Assembly: GCF_900009265.2 (NCBI RefSeq)
Contig: NZ_LR735026.1
Span: 708,123-772,122, forward strand
Direction: 5' to 3'
DNA from: Planktothrix paucivesiculata PCC 9631
GTDB lineage: Bacteria; Cyanobacteriota; Cyanobacteriia; Cyanobacteriales; Microcoleaceae
DNA: 64,000 bases
The notes under the pieces are model-generated. The model worked only from the letters and a program-made list of their open reading frames with translations. It was not told the DNA's origin and did not search any database. Below are positions 1 through 9,573 of this stretch, in pieces (position 1 is the stretch's first letter; the number at the start of each line of letters is the position of its first letter). The position numbers were made by a program, and so were the translations under genes.

Positions 1-78
1 ATTATAATTGATCTCAAAAGTTAAATACTATCCAATCTTTAATGGAGTTGAGTTATATTTGACTATAAAAATACCCAA

Positions 79-2544
79 GTGTCTATGCCTAGCAATCCCT
101 CACCTCAATTATCCTCTGAACCAGCAAAATATCTTCAGGAAAAACTAACGGGTTCCATCTGGATGCAACAGAAGAAATACCCTTATTTATTTGAACTCAA
201 TGGCACTTGTGAGATATTAAACCATAGTCGTTCGGGTCATTACACCATCTCACCGGATGCTCGCTCCGTTTTCCTGACTTGGACAAACCCGGCTTTTACT
301 GAAGAATTGTATGTCCTAGCGGATGGGAATTTTTTCTTAGGTGGGAATGTGTTAGTTCCCAGTCGTAAATCAGGCAATCATCGCTTTCCCTGCTATCCTC
401 TACCTCAGCCCGATCTAAATAACTATCAGTTTGAGATCGATACGGGTAAAATGCCTAATTATGGAAATATAACCCGAGAGGGTCGCCAGGTCAGATTTAT
501 TCATACGGGTTATGGTGCAAATGTCTTGTCTGACGAACTGCGGGAGTTTGATTCCGAAGAAGCAGCCGAAGACTACTACCATTCCACCATTCGCTATTAT
601 GACCCTTACTACGCACCCGGTCATATCAACGAACCCATTTACCTAGAATTCTCCGATAACAAGTCCCACAAATTCTATGAAGTCACGGTGAGTGGATTAA
701 CGGTCACGTTTGGCTATGGGCGCATTGGTGCGTCTGGAAAAACCGACCACAGCACCTATAACAGTCCTAAAAAAGCCCTAGCTGCGGCCCAGAAAAAAAT
801 CAATGAAAAGTTGAAAAAAGGCTATGTGCTATTCCCAAAAGGCAAGCCCAGCCCATCCAAATCTTCTGGAGCACCCCCAGTAGTAAAAGAACCTCCCAAC
901 CAAGAATCCATTCCCTACTGGCTACCGGAGGATTTTCGCGTTTTTATCAGTGATCGGGGTATCGTGGGCACTGATGCTGGTGGGACAAATAGAATTGAGG
1001 AGCAAATTTTGCCGACCGTCAATCAGTACACCGGTGCGGATGGTGGATATGTGGCGTTTTACTCACGAAATCCGGCCAAGGCTGTATATTCAGTGGGGGG
1101 CGGGATCTATGTGGTAGGACAGATTCGGCTTAAGGGTAGATATATTGGCAGAATTTTTCATCCGGCGGGTTACGAAAATCAAGATATTAGTGTTGTCCCA
1201 GAATTCAAAGCCTTATGTCGTGAAACCTTTGGTGTGGAAGGATGGGCCGGAGGCGATACCGGAGGCTGGTTTGCCATGAGCAATCACCGTCCCGAAGCGA
1301 TAGTTGAGGAAAGAACTCCCCCGACAACCCCGGGAATTCTTCTAACTGTTAAACCCGGGGAAGATGTTTACTGGAATATTGTCAATTTCCGACCCGGCTC
1401 CACTGTGGAAATTGTTGCGATCTCCCCTAATTCTTGGTTCTCTTTTAACCTGATGGCGGGGGAAATTTTCGCCTATCACTTCAATGCGCGTCCGAGTGAA
1501 GGACAAATCGTCCAAAATACTAAGGTTGAGAATTGGGGGCCGGAGGAAAGACTACTTTTCCCCCCAGAGATGGCTGTGGGTAAAACCTTTACGGTGAAGA
1601 TTGTCGTGAAGGAAACCCAATTGGCTGTTTATTTGAATGATAGCTTCCTCTGTAATTACCGACATCGCATCCCACCGGATGCCATTGATCGTCTGCGATT
1701 AATTTGCTCCCATGGGAGTCTGCCCATTTTATCCGTCAATATATCTGAACCCGTGGCTAACTCTAATCTCGATATTACCCAATTTGTTCGTCCCGCCTGG
1801 AAACCTATTGTGAGTGAAGGGGATGGCGATCGCCTCGCTTCCAAGTTTTCCGGTCGTCCCTGGCTGGCAATAGATGAAACCTGGCCCGCTTGTCCCTGTT
1901 GCGCCGAGCCGATGCAACTGTTTGTTCAACTGAATTTGAGTCAATTGCCAGAACCTGTCCGTGAGGAGTTTGGTACAGGTCTGTTGCAAATGTTCCACTG
2001 TGTGTCTGATCAGTGTGGGTTTGAGGTAGAAGAAGGAACAATTTATTATGGTAGAGTTCCATTCCTAATTAAAAACGTCAGAATTCGTCTGGTACAACCC
2101 GTGGGTCTGGGCTCAACTCCATCCCTACCCCGAATCGATGGAGAAGATTATGGAACTTCTTTACCCCCTAAGACCATCACCGAATGGCTAGAAATTAAAG
2201 ACTATCCCGACCCTGATGAACTGGTGGCACTGGTCTATGGTTGGGAGCGGTTGAAGGAATATGACTTGTGGGATGCCGTGGTGGAGCGTTTCGGTCTGGA
2301 TGATTCGGATGACTACGATCAGCTATACCCCACCGATGAAAGTGATAAGCTGGGCGGCTACCCGCGCTGGGTTCAGGGTGTGGAGTGTCCAGGCTGTCCC
2401 GTTTGTCAGGCTCCGATGCGGCAAGTGTTTCAACTGGCTTCGTACGAAAACCTTAACTATGGGTTTGGTGATTTGGGAATTGCCCATATTCTGCAATGTA
2501 AAACCCATAAAGATCAGTTTGCCTTTGTTTGGGCCTGTGGCTAA
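79..2544 (+). CDS. WGR / galectin-like / DUF1963-like multidomain protein
   Basis: Unusual 821-aa protein. Residues ~187-250 form a WGR-type domain; its signature reads Y213-G214-R215, so the name-giving Trp is Tyr. Residues ~300-410 are an unrecognised Gly/aromatic-rich module. Residues ~425-560 look like a galectin beta-sandwich: H467-x-N469-x-R471, V478/N480, then W486-x-x-E489-x-R491, the sugar-contacting set of galectins. The last ~230 residues contain Cys clusters (C605/C607/C608; C770/C773/C776) and a KLGGYPRWVQ stretch typical of DUF1963/YwqG proteins. No signal peptide or membrane segment is evident, so it is probably cytosolic. The start may be GTG 79 or ATG 85. WGR domains often accompany nucleic-acid or PARP-like proteins; no catalytic domain is recognised. 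Function unknown; domain calls are by eye. Confidence 0.85.
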   Translation: MSMPSNPSPQLSSEPAKYLQEKLTGSIWMQQKKYPYLFELNGTCEILNHSRSGHYTISPDARSVFLTWTNPAFTEELYVLADGNFFLGGNVLVPSRKSGNHRFPCYPLPQPDLNNYQFEIDTGKMPNYGNITREGRQVRFIHTGYGANVLSDELREFDSEEAAEDYYHSTIRYYDPYYAPGHINEPIYLEFSDNKSHKFYEVTVSGLTVTFGYGRIGASGKTDHSTYNSPKKALAAAQKKINEKLKKGYVLFPKGKPSPSKSSGAPPVVKEPPNQESIPYWLPEDFRVFISDRGIVGTDAGGTNRIEEQILPTVNQYTGADGGYVAFYSRNPAKAVYSVGGGIYVVGQIRLKGRYIGRIFHPAGYENQDISVVPEFKALCRETFGVEGWAGGDTGGWFAMSNHRPEAIVEERTPPTTPGILLTVKPGEDVYWNIVNFRPGSTVEIVAISPNSWFSFNLMAGEIFAYHFNARPSEGQIVQNTKVENWGPEERLLFPPEMAVGKTFTVKIVVKETQLAVYLNDSFLCNYRHRIPPDAIDRLRLICSHGSLPILSVNISEPVANSNLDITQFVRPAWKPIVSEGDGDRLASKFSGRPWLAIDETWPACPCCAEPMQLFVQLNLSQLPEPVREEFGTGLLQMFHCVSDQCGFEVEEGTIYYGRVPFLIKNVRIRLVQPVGLGSTPSLPRIDGEDYGTSLPPKTITEWLEIKDYPDPDELVALVYGWERLKEYDLWDAVVERFGLDDSDDYDQLYPTDESDKLGGYPRWVQGVECPGCPVCQAPMRQVFQLASYENLNYGFGDLGIAHILQCKTHKDQFAFVWACG

Positions 2545-2549
2545 ATCTC

Positions 2550-2891
2550 TTGAGAAAACGCACTTTGATTCAATTTTTGTTGCCTTTGGTCGTGCTGGTT
2601 AGTCCAACCCTATTCATTCTATGGGGTGCTTTTGCGCGGGTGGGGCTGTCCAGTCGTCTGCTTTTAATTCCGGTGGGTGGGATAGTTGGGTTTCTACTGA
2701 TGGCTATAGCTGGGGCCTCTTTCTATGGGTTTATTATCTGGCTGGATGATCGTAAAACGGGCCCACCCGAAGCCGGGGCCATTGGAGCGGCAACGGGTCG
2801 GGCGATCATGACGTTTATTTGGATGGTATTACTGGGCTGGATGGGTTCAGGATTTGGGGCTTGGTGGGTGACGATTTATTGGGTAGATTAG
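2550..2891 (+). CDS. Small membrane protein of unknown function
   Basis: About 113 aa with two clear hydrophobic segments (LIQFLLPLVVLVSPTLFILW and a second Gly-rich one), a short polar loop containing DDRKTG, and a Gly/Trp-rich C-terminus. It follows the WGR/galectin-like gene almost directly (stop at 2544), so the two are probably cotranscribed. The start is uncertain: TTG 2550 gives MRKRTL, a natural positively charged N-terminus, while TTG 2529 would overlap the upstream stop. I do not recognise a family. Confidence 0.6.
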   Translation: MRKRTLIQFLLPLVVLVSPTLFILWGAFARVGLSSRLLLIPVGGIVGFLLMAIAGASFYGFIIWLDDRKTGPPEAGAIGAATGRAIMTFIWMVLLGWMGSGFGAWWVTIYWVD

Positions 2892-2974
2892 GGCTATTTT
2901 TTCTGCTATAATAAACAGAATCTATGGAACCGTAAAATTTTGCGTTTCTCCTCAATAAACGATTAAAAATACCA

Positions 2975-3580
2975 ATGCCTTTTAATTTTACGCCACCAAA
3001 ATCTAATCAAGTTTTGATCACATTTGTTTCTGTTCTCGGTTTAGGTTTAAATTTAGTCAGTAGCCCTTTAGCTATGGCTGAATTAGTTAATCCCAATTTG
3101 ATTTCGGTGTCAACTCAAGGAGCAACTGTAACCGGAAAAGAGGGTCAATATATTGCTAAAATTGTGGTAAATAGTTCTGCGGATACAGCTTGGAAAGTTT
3201 TAATTGACTATAATAATTTTGATCAATTTTTGCCCAATGTGATTAGTAGTAAAGTCTTAAAAACCGAAGGCAATCATAAGGTATTTGAACAGGTCTATCA
3301 AATTCAAGCGTTTATTTTTAATCAAAAAACTAGAGTTAAAATTGCTACGACAGAAACCTATCCTAAACAAATTGATTTTAAACTGGTTGATGGGGATTTA
3401 AAAGCCTTACAAGGAACTTGGAAAATTGAACCGATTTCTGCCAAACAAGTTTTAATTGAGCATCAAGTGACAGTTGATCCGGGTTCTACTCCCAGCCGAA
3501 CTTTATTTTATAATATCTATCAAAATAGCTTGAAACAAACCCTAGAGGCGATTAAAAAAGAAACAGAAAGTCGAAATTAG
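2975..3580 (+). CDS. SRPBCC/START-fold protein with signal peptide (cyclase/dehydrase-like)
   Basis: 201 aa. The N-terminus (~1-36) is a hydrophobic signal or anchor sequence ending near LAMAE. The rest matches the SRPBCC (polyketide cyclase/dehydrase, START-like) lipid-binding fold: the DTAWKVLIDYNNFDQFLPNV stretch is the typical first helix and strand of the family, followed by alternating beta strands and a long C-terminal helix. Such proteins bind hydrophobic ligands in a deep cavity; the ligand cannot be read from sequence. Likely a periplasmic or membrane-associated binding protein. It stands alone between the small membrane protein and a convergent protease gene. Confidence 0.8.
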   Translation: MPFNFTPPKSNQVLITFVSVLGLGLNLVSSPLAMAELVNPNLISVSTQGATVTGKEGQYIAKIVVNSSADTAWKVLIDYNNFDQFLPNVISSKVLKTEGNHKVFEQVYQIQAFIFNQKTRVKIATTETYPKQIDFKLVDGDLKALQGTWKIEPISAKQVLIEHQVTVDPGSTPSRTLFYNIYQNSLKQTLEAIKKETESRN

Positions 3581-3638
3581 TGATCAGATTAGATTGATTT
3601 GGGGGGAGAAATGGGGTTTCTCCCTAATTTGGATTGAA

Positions 3639-4487
3639 TTAAGACAAAATGCGTTCAACAGTGGCGCGATAGGAATTACTATCTAACCCATAACCGGAGT
3701 TAAGCATACTCGGATCTAAAAGTCGTTGCATGGCAGAAATGCGATCGCCGGTCGCGGGGTGAGTGCTAATAATGGTTGGGGGAGAGCCACTTTTTAACAG
3801 TTTAGCCATAAAATCAACGGCGCCTCGGGGAGCATAACCGGCACGAATTAAAGTTCCTAAACCCATGCGATCGGCTTCATATTCAGCTTCACGGCTTTTA
3901 GGGCGGTTTAAGGCTAGTTCTACCCCAATTTGAACTAATTTGTTTTGATCCGCACCGACGGCCGTAGCCACTCCCGCAGCAATGGCCGCTTGACGCATTT
4001 GTTTGATCGCATGACGTCCGGCAATATGTCCGATTTCATGGGCCATCACACTGGCTAATTCCGCTTCATTATCGGCCGCCGCAATTAAACCCGTATGAAT
4101 ATAAACAAACCCGCCCATGGTGGCAAACGCATTAACATTGCGATCATCAATTACTTGAAAAGTATAGGGAATATTAGGCCGATCACTGGCTTGAGCTAGA
4201 CGTTGACCAATTTGGTTAATATAGTTTTGAGCGTCTTGATTACGAAATAATTTAACTTGTTTGGAGAGTAATTCTTGATTAATTTGTTCTCCGATCGCCA
4301 TTTCCTGTCGTGCAGATAAATTCGATAATTGAATAACTTGAACTCCTCTAAAGATTAACTCGGGTAAAGGAATTGCCAAGGTGGCGATCGTTGAACTTAA
4401 TACAATACTCAGGGTAAGAGTTATTGAAATCACAGGATATAACCAACGATGACGTAAAGATCGGGTAATTGAAAAGCGGTTTAACAT
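3639..4487 (-). CDS. M48 family zinc metalloprotease
   Basis: 282 aa from the chosen ATG at 4487 (MLNRFSITRSL). A longer frame to 4622 exists, but its first 45 residues are encoded by a palindromic repeat and are unlikely to be translated. A signal/anchor segment lies at ~16-40. The zinc motif HEIGH is at H150-E151-xx-H154, with the downstream EAEYEAD glutamate as third ligand, as in M48 (HtpX/Oma1/BepA-like) peptidases. The C-terminus carries the STHPATGDRI motif common to periplasmic M48 proteins. Likely a periplasmic protease for envelope protein quality control. Convergent with the SRPBCC gene. Confidence 0.9.
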   Translation of the reverse strand: MLNRFSITRSLRHRWLYPVISITLTLSIVLSSTIATLAIPLPELIFRGVQVIQLSNLSARQEMAIGEQINQELLSKQVKLFRNQDAQNYINQIGQRLAQASDRPNIPYTFQVIDDRNVNAFATMGGFVYIHTGLIAAADNEAELASVMAHEIGHIAGRHAIKQMRQAAIAAGVATAVGADQNKLVQIGVELALNRPKSREAEYEADRMGLGTLIRAGYAPRGAVDFMAKLLKSGSPPTIISTHPATGDRISAMQRLLDPSMLNSGYGLDSNSYRATVERILS

Positions 4488-4529
4488 AATGAGTACAGGT
4501 GAGAATTTACAGGTTATAGTCAAAAACCC

Positions 4530-4638
4530 GTTGTTGCGCTTATAGGGCTTCATCAGGGGGCTATCAGTCCAACAACAAATCCATATCGTTGTTGCGCTTA
4601 TAGCGCTTCCTAATGAGGCCATCAGTCCAACAACAAAT
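4530..4638. repeat. Two copies of a 51-bp imperfect palindrome
   Basis: Copy 1 is 4530-4580 and copy 2 is 4588-4638, with a 7-bp spacer. Each begins GTTGTTG and ends CAACAAC, and the outer 16 bp pair with about three mismatches, so each copy can fold into a hairpin. The copies differ mainly in the central loop. They lie just upstream of the M48 gene and create a spurious N-terminal extension of its reading frame. Confidence 0.75.
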
Positions 4639-4754
4639 CTATCAAGGAGATCTCAAAACCAGATTTAGGATTAGAGGTAGAAAAACCGCATCACAGGGCA
4701 TTTAAACTGATCGACGCAGATCCCAGAAACTAGGTTTCTCAATCTAAAATAACC

Positions 4755-4856
4755 AGGACTTACGTACAAGACCAAAGAAACCGGGTTTCTAGCCCTGATT
4801 TTGCGGATGAAATCGGTGATTTCTCGTTCAGAAACCCGGTTTGGTGCGTCAGTCCT
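4755..4856. mobile_element. Small inverted-repeat element, AGGACTTACG family (copy A)
   Basis: 102-bp element with ends AGGACTTACG...CGTCAGTCCT and internal GAAACCCGG / CCGGGTTTC inverted repeats. A nearly identical copy is at 42744-42844, a shortened copy at 46587-46634, and lone termini near 16014, 17664 and 63930. No coding capacity. Its size, inverted termini and dispersal fit a MITE-like or REP-like element; the parent transposase is not in the window. Confidence 0.7.
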
Positions 4857-4894
4857 AATAACGATAAGAAACCCAATTACTGATCGCTGATTTC

Positions 4895-7597
4895 CTAAAC
4901 CGACCAAGTGGCTAAATAAGCATCATTTCCTCCTAATGGGTTAGGATTAATCGCGTTAGTCGTTGTCGCAACCGAGGGTTGGCTTACTGTCCCCAAAATC
5001 ACGGCTTGACCCTTTGCTACTGCAAAACCATTCACACTTCCTTTCGCCCCATCAGCATCAGCCGTTTGAGTTAAAGGAGTCCAGAATTTTCTGATAGTAT
5101 AATCAGCCGATAATCCTAATACTGCCATTTCTCCCAAGGTATAAGCTCCAACGGGTTGATTATTAATGGTTTTAGCCGGACGATTTTGCAATTGAAAAGC
5201 CGAAGATCCTCCTATATATACATTACCAAATTCGTCAGCCGTGATGGAATTGGGAGTAAAACTATTGCCTCCGGTGCTAGTTCGAGTAACAATAAATTGA
5301 CCCCGATCAACTGTTCCATTATTAGGATTAATTTTTGCGTGAAAAGTGAAAGTTCCCGCCCCAGCACCGGAGAAATTATTAAAGGAATCAAGATCAACTT
5401 TTGTGGCTAAATTTTCAGTAATGGTTTGACCATCCCGTTGAAAAACATTATTGCCACCATCGGTTCTTCCTAAGAAATAAAGTCCCCCATCTTTACCTAT
5501 TGTAATTCGTTCTCCTCTTGTATCTGCTCCTAAATTTTGTCCGGTGACTTCTGTTGCACTAAAATCCCAGGTTTTCCATAGAGAATTCAAGGAAGAATCA
5601 AACCCGCGTAAGAAAGGAGTTTGTAAAATACTGGTGACTTGATTATACCCGGTAACAAAGACTTGTTTAGTAGTAGGATCAATCGTAATATCCGCCGGAT
5701 TAACATTGGTTCCCGTTAAGGTTGTGCTAGTTAATTGAGTTCCCGTGGGATTCCATAAGGTAATCGTATCCGTACTATTATTTAAAGTGGCAACTGTACC
5801 ATCATTTGCGATCGCAACTCGATTAAAAGTTCCCGGTTGTGACCATAAAACCGTATCAGCTGTAGGGTCATAAACCTTAATGCCAAAATCCCCAACGGCT
5901 ACTATTTCTCCGGTATCTCGATCCACATCTAAATCATTGACAAGACCGCCTAATGGTGTATTAGATAAAGCGGCTGTATTGCCATTTTGTAACCGTTGAA
6001 TTTGCCCCACACCGTTGAAATTACTCGCAATAATAATATTATTATCAATGGGCGAAATTTCCACCGATGCACCACTATCATTTCCAGTTGTTCCTAAATA
6101 GGTTGCACTATTTAACTGGAGATTTTCACTCGGATCATTATCAACAATTTGTAGAATTGCCGTATTTTGAGTTCCGATTGTTGCAGTTCCAGCAGTTAAA
6201 GTTAATGCTAAATTAACGGTTTCCATCGGTTCAAATACTGTATCATCAATGACTGGAATTGTAATGGTTTTCGGGGTAATATCTCCATCAGCAAATGTTA
6301 CCGTTAGGGGCGCACTATTATAGTCTGAATTAGCCGTTGCAGTTCCATCCGTTGGCGTAATGGTTGCTGTGACTAAACCGCTACTTTCTTGGGTTCTATT
6401 AATCGTAATTGTGTTAATAGGTATGCCATTTTCATTCACACTAAAATTAGCTGAACTAAACTCTAAAACGCTTACAGGTACGGGAGTTGGCGTTGGTACG
6501 GGTGTTGGTATAGGTGTTGGTATGGGAGTTGGTACGGGAGTTGGTACAGGAGTTGGTATTGGTGTTGGTATGGGAGTTGGTACAGGAGTTGGTACAGGTG
6601 TTGGTATTGGTGTTGGTATGGGTGTCGGTATGGGTGTCGGTACGGGAGTTGGTTCTACTGTAGGTATGGGTGTCGGTGCTAATGTTGGTACGGGAGTTGG
6701 TTCAACCGTTGGTATGGGTGTCGGTGCTAATGTTGGTACGGGAGTTGGATCTGGGATCGGGTCTGAACCTTCAAAAATAAAATTATCAGAATTGAGACTA
6801 TTACTATTTACATTTTTGAGAATTGCTAAATATTCATTAGAATTTTTATCTTGAATAATCGTATCATTAACATATTCCCCAGTTCCTTGAGTAATATTTA
6901 ACGCAGAGAATGTCAGATTTCCCAATAATCCAATATCATCTTGATTTAAAGTAAAATCCGTGATAATATCAGCATCCGTAATCGCAAATCCTCCCATAGT
7001 TTTGCCAATATAAAAGAGATCATTTCCCTCTCCACCTACTATTGTATCAGCACCTAAGTCTCCATAAAGAATATCATTGCCAAAATCACCGAATAATTGA
7101 TCATCTCCTTCTCCTCCGGCGACTAAATCATCTTCTTTTCCCCCATAAATAGTATCATTATTCTGATTACCAAATAATGTATCTGCACCGCGATCGCCTA
7201 AAATAAAATCATTTCCCACATCCCCAAAAATTAGGTCATTATCTTGACCGCCAGCTAAAGTATCGTCATCGTGACCGCCATAAATACTATCATTTCCTTG
7301 ATTACCAAAAATATAATCAGCTTGTTCATTTCCGCCTAAAATATCATTGCTTTCTAAACCATAAATTGTATCATTTCCTCCCAAACCAAAAATATTATCC
7401 TGAAATTCAGTACCAATAATTAAATCAAAATTATTGGTAGGGATAAAATTAGTTTCAGTCGGAGTAATAGCTGTAAAACTTCTTCCCATGGGAAGATTAA
7501 CCCCCAAACCAAAAGATAATATTTGAGGTTCAGGAATAATCGGGGTCGAACTTAAAAACAAATTTGCAGGATCAAAAGTATCGAGACTCATAATCAA
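4895..7597 (-). CDS. RTX (hemolysin-type Ca2+-binding) / Calx-beta protein with Pro-Thr linker
   Basis: 900 aa. Residues ~65-197 contain nonapeptide GGxGxDx(L/I/F)x repeats that form calcium-binding beta-rolls, followed by a short beta region. Residues ~281-373 are a low-complexity (V/I)PTP linker of more than 20 near-identical units. Residues ~377-490 match a Calx-beta domain (SVNENG..., ending in DNDP). Residues ~495-900 are repetitive beta-strand sequence ([32 protein letters not shown]) resembling a beta-propeller. No Sec signal peptide is visible, as expected for an RTX protein exported by type I secretion; no transporter genes are nearby. Probably a secreted or cell-surface calcium-binding protein. 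An alternative start is ATG 7591. Confidence 0.8.
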   Translation of the reverse strand: MIMSLDTFDPANLFLSSTPIIPEPQILSFGLGVNLPMGRSFTAITPTETNFIPTNNFDLIIGTEFQDNIFGLGGNDTIYGLESNDILGGNEQADYIFGNQGNDSIYGGHDDDTLAGGQDNDLIFGDVGNDFILGDRGADTLFGNQNNDTIYGGKEDDLVAGGEGDDQLFGDFGNDILYGDLGADTIVGGEGNDLFYIGKTMGGFAITDADIITDFTLNQDDIGLLGNLTFSALNITQGTGEYVNDTIIQDKNSNEYLAILKNVNSNSLNSDNFIFEGSDPIPDPTPVPTLAPTPIPTVEPTPVPTLAPTPIPTVEPTPVPTPIPTPIPTPIPTPVPTPVPTPIPTPIPTPVPTPVPTPIPTPIPTPVPTPTPVPVSVLEFSSANFSVNENGIPINTITINRTQESSGLVTATITPTDGTATANSDYNSAPLTVTFADGDITPKTITIPVIDDTVFEPMETVNLALTLTAGTATIGTQNTAILQIVDNDPSENLQLNSATYLGTTGNDSGASVEISPIDNNIIIASNFNGVGQIQRLQNGNTAALSNTPLGGLVNDLDVDRDTGEIVAVGDFGIKVYDPTADTVLWSQPGTFNRVAIANDGTVATLNNSTDTITLWNPTGTQLTSTTLTGTNVNPADITIDPTTKQVFVTGYNQVTSILQTPFLRGFDSSLNSLWKTWDFSATEVTGQNLGADTRGERITIGKDGGLYFLGRTDGGNNVFQRDGQTITENLATKVDLDSFNNFSGAGAGTFTFHAKINPNNGTVDRGQFIVTRTSTGGNSFTPNSITADEFGNVYIGGSSAFQLQNRPAKTINNQPVGAYTLGEMAVLGLSADYTIRKFWTPLTQTADADGAKGSVNGFAVAKGQAVILGTVSQPSVATTTNAINPNPLGGNDAYLATWSV
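6474..6760 (-). repeat. In-frame minisatellite encoding (V/I)PTP repeats
   Basis: About 285 bp of 12-bp units such as GTTGGTATGGGT on the + strand, encoding the Pro-Thr linker of the RTX protein. The units are near-identical at DNA level, including two longer duplicated blocks ([15 protein letters not shown]). Repeat number is likely to vary by slippage. Confidence 0.85.
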
Positions 7598-8032
7598 TTG
7601 TCCTCGTAAAGACTCGCAATAGCTATACTATTTTTCTGGATATCTTGAATTAATCAGGAAAATATTAAATTCAATCTGACTAACGATTGTGTAGATGTAA
7701 AAGCTAGTTAAACCCTGATTCTGAAGGTAATGCACTAAATAGTAAAGACGATTTATTTAGGGAAAAAGTTTCTCAGATTCGACTGTTTTTTAACTTGAAT
7801 AATTTATTTTAAAAAGTAATTTAATATACATTGGATTTTAAAAAATACCGTATTTTTAAGGGTGCTCTGTTATTAATTACGTCCTGTAGTCATTAAAAAT
7901 ACTGAGTAAATGAATAGCTTTTTTCAAAATTACTCGATCTTTGATCCGTAGATCGACTTAGACCCATAGAATTTGATAAATTGACCCATGATCGATTAAA
8001 ATAAGATCTTAGTGAAAACCAGTCGTCGAAAA
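7598..8032. other. Intergenic region between divergent genes
   Basis: About 430 bp of AT-rich DNA between the divergent RTX gene and the gene starting at 8033. It must hold both promoters, but no confident -35/-10 pair, hairpin or repeat was recognised. Confidence 0.4.
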
Positions 8033-8473
8033 ATGATTAAACCTGATAGCACTCAACCCGGTTTAGGACAGCAAAGTTGGCAAAGTCAGTTAGATCGGTT
8101 TGTGAAGGATAACCGTCAGGAATTAGCCGCCTTAACCTGGGGTTTACACCTACAATGGGGAGAAGAACCCAATACCCTAGGAATTGATCTCAAACCTACT
8201 CCCCACTTTGTCGCTTGTCCGAAATCAACCCTTGAACAACTTAATCAAAATGTTGAAAATCGGCTAAAAGAAATTGTCGGAATTGTAGACGGGTATCAAC
8301 CGAAACAAGAAGTATTAATTATTGGAATTGGTTTTGATCATGTCAGCTTAATTTATTTTGAATCTAATCCTACTCCTCCAGACTGTTTTCAACAAGTGGG
8401 AAAAGATGTGGATACTTTATTAACACAGTTAGAAGATTCGATGAATCAAGTGATCATTCTTTCCCATTCCTAG
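8033..8473 (+). CDS. Conserved cyanobacterial protein, possibly CcmS-like carboxysome chaperone
   Basis: 146 aa from ATG 8033 (GTG 8012 would add seven residues). Soluble, no signal peptide. The pattern is a short N-terminal helix (SWQSQLDRFVKDNRQELAAL), a beta-rich core with GIDLKPTPHFV, and a central IVDGYQPKQEVLIIGIG block, ending in an amphipathic helix. From memory this resembles the small cyanobacterial family annotated as beta-carboxysome assembly chaperone CcmS, but there is no ccm gene nearby and I cannot confirm it. Treat as a conserved hypothetical with that lead. Confidence 0.7.
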   Translation: MIKPDSTQPGLGQQSWQSQLDRFVKDNRQELAALTWGLHLQWGEEPNTLGIDLKPTPHFVACPKSTLEQLNQNVENRLKEIVGIVDGYQPKQEVLIIGIGFDHVSLIYFESNPTPPDCFQQVGKDVDTLLTQLEDSMNQVIILSHS

Positions 8474-8720
8474 GGACGGGTTGCAAAACAATCTTTAATC
8501 ATCGTAAAAAATCTCCACAAACTCGCCCAAATCAAAGCAATATCTAATTAATTATTGATTTCTCAATTGAAAGAAAGGGCGGGTTTATTGAATTGTTTTT
8601 TGGGTATTCAATATTATTGTCAAAGCTTCCCTACAGAGGAAAATAAAGTTTTTTAATTACGGATATTCAAAGAGACAAACTCGGGTTATCCGATATTGAA
8701 TGAGTAAAGATAATAAAATA

Positions 8721-8792
8721 TGGGCGGTACAAGATTCGAACTTGTGGCCTCTTCCTTGTAAGGGAAGCACTCTACCGCTGAGTTAACCGCCC
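8721..8792 (-). tRNA. tRNA-Val (anticodon TAC)
   Basis: The minus strand folds as a full cloverleaf: acceptor stem GGGCGGT/ACCGCCC with discriminator A, D-arm ending CAGCGGTAGAGT, anticodon stem CTTCC/GGAAG with loop CTTACAA, and T-loop TTCGAAT. Anticodon TAC decodes valine GTA. CCA is not encoded. The surrounding gaps (8474-8720 and 8793-8868) show nothing else recognisable. Confidence 0.96.
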
Positions 8793-8868
8793 GATTAACA
8801 CATTCGACTATTATAACATAAACTTTTAGAATCACAACCCTATTTTCCAGGATTAATCATTTTACCCC

Positions 8869-9540
8869 ATGCCATCAGGTCAAACCCACGACCGGATAAC
8901 CCTTTGGAGCTTGCCGTTTATTGCGGGCTTAACCTTTAGCCAAACCCGCAGCAGTCACTTAACCTTTCTGGTGACGGGGAGTTTCCTGTTTAGCGGCTTA
9001 ATGTTTGGCCCGGATTTAGATATTGACTCCCGACAGTTTCAACGGTGGGGGATGTTGCGTTGTTTTTGGGTTCCCTACCAAAACAGTTTACGCCATCGCT
9101 CCTTTTTATCCCATGGGCCATTTATTGGGACGGCGTTAAGGATTCTTTATTTAGCAGGAGGTTTGGGAATTGTGGGATTTTTGGGGTTAATCGTGGCACA
9201 ATATTTAGGATTACTAACCCGGGAACCCTTAGAAATATTTCAGCATAGTTTGCGATCGCTCTCCCATTATCCCAGGGAATCTATCGCCGTTTATTTAGGA
9301 TTAGAAATGGGAGCCATGAGTCATTCCTTTAGTGACTGGTCTAACTCTTTATATAAAGAATTTAGAAAATGGCTAAAAACGGGAAAAACTTATGAAGATA
9401 TTCCAGAAACTCCTAAACCAAAAAAAACAAAACGTCAGGTTTCTGAGTCTTCCCAAATTGAACTTCCCGCGATTAAACCTAAACGTCAGAAATCCAATTC
9501 CACAACGGCAAAAAAATCCACCCGTCGTCCTAAAAAGTAA
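8869..9540 (+). CDS. DUF2227-type putative metal-binding membrane protein
   Basis: 223 aa. Begins MPSGQTHDRIT and contains GPDLDIDS, LRHRSFLSHGP and MSHSFSDW, the His/Asp motifs that define the DUF2227 putative metal-binding family. Two or three hydrophobic segments (around 15-50 and 90-115) suggest a membrane location. The C-terminal ~50 residues are Lys/Pro/Ser-rich and probably disordered. It precedes mazG by 33 bp in the same orientation and may be cotranscribed. Biochemical activity is unknown. Confidence 0.8.
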   Translation: MPSGQTHDRITLWSLPFIAGLTFSQTRSSHLTFLVTGSFLFSGLMFGPDLDIDSRQFQRWGMLRCFWVPYQNSLRHRSFLSHGPFIGTALRILYLAGGLGIVGFLGLIVAQYLGLLTREPLEIFQHSLRSLSHYPRESIAVYLGLEMGAMSHSFSDWSNSLYKEFRKWLKTGKTYEDIPETPKPKKTKRQVSESSQIELPAIKPKRQKSNSTTAKKSTRRPKK

Positions 9541-9573
9541 ACCGTTGTTAACCCTAAAATCCTAATATTTAAA

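Noticed and set aside
2261..2602. 113-aa plus-strand frame
   Set aside because: Out-of-frame overlap with the WGR/galectin-like gene and the small membrane protein.
4488..4622. 45-residue N-terminal extension of the M48 protease
   Set aside because: Encoded by the twin palindromes; the signal peptide follows the internal Met.
4671..4907. 78-aa open frame on the minus strand
   Set aside because: Entirely made of the AGGACTTACG inverted-repeat element and its flanks; no family similarity.
6360..6854. 164-aa plus-strand frame with GVGTGVG repeats
   Set aside because: Antisense shadow of the Pro-Thr minisatellite in the RTX gene.
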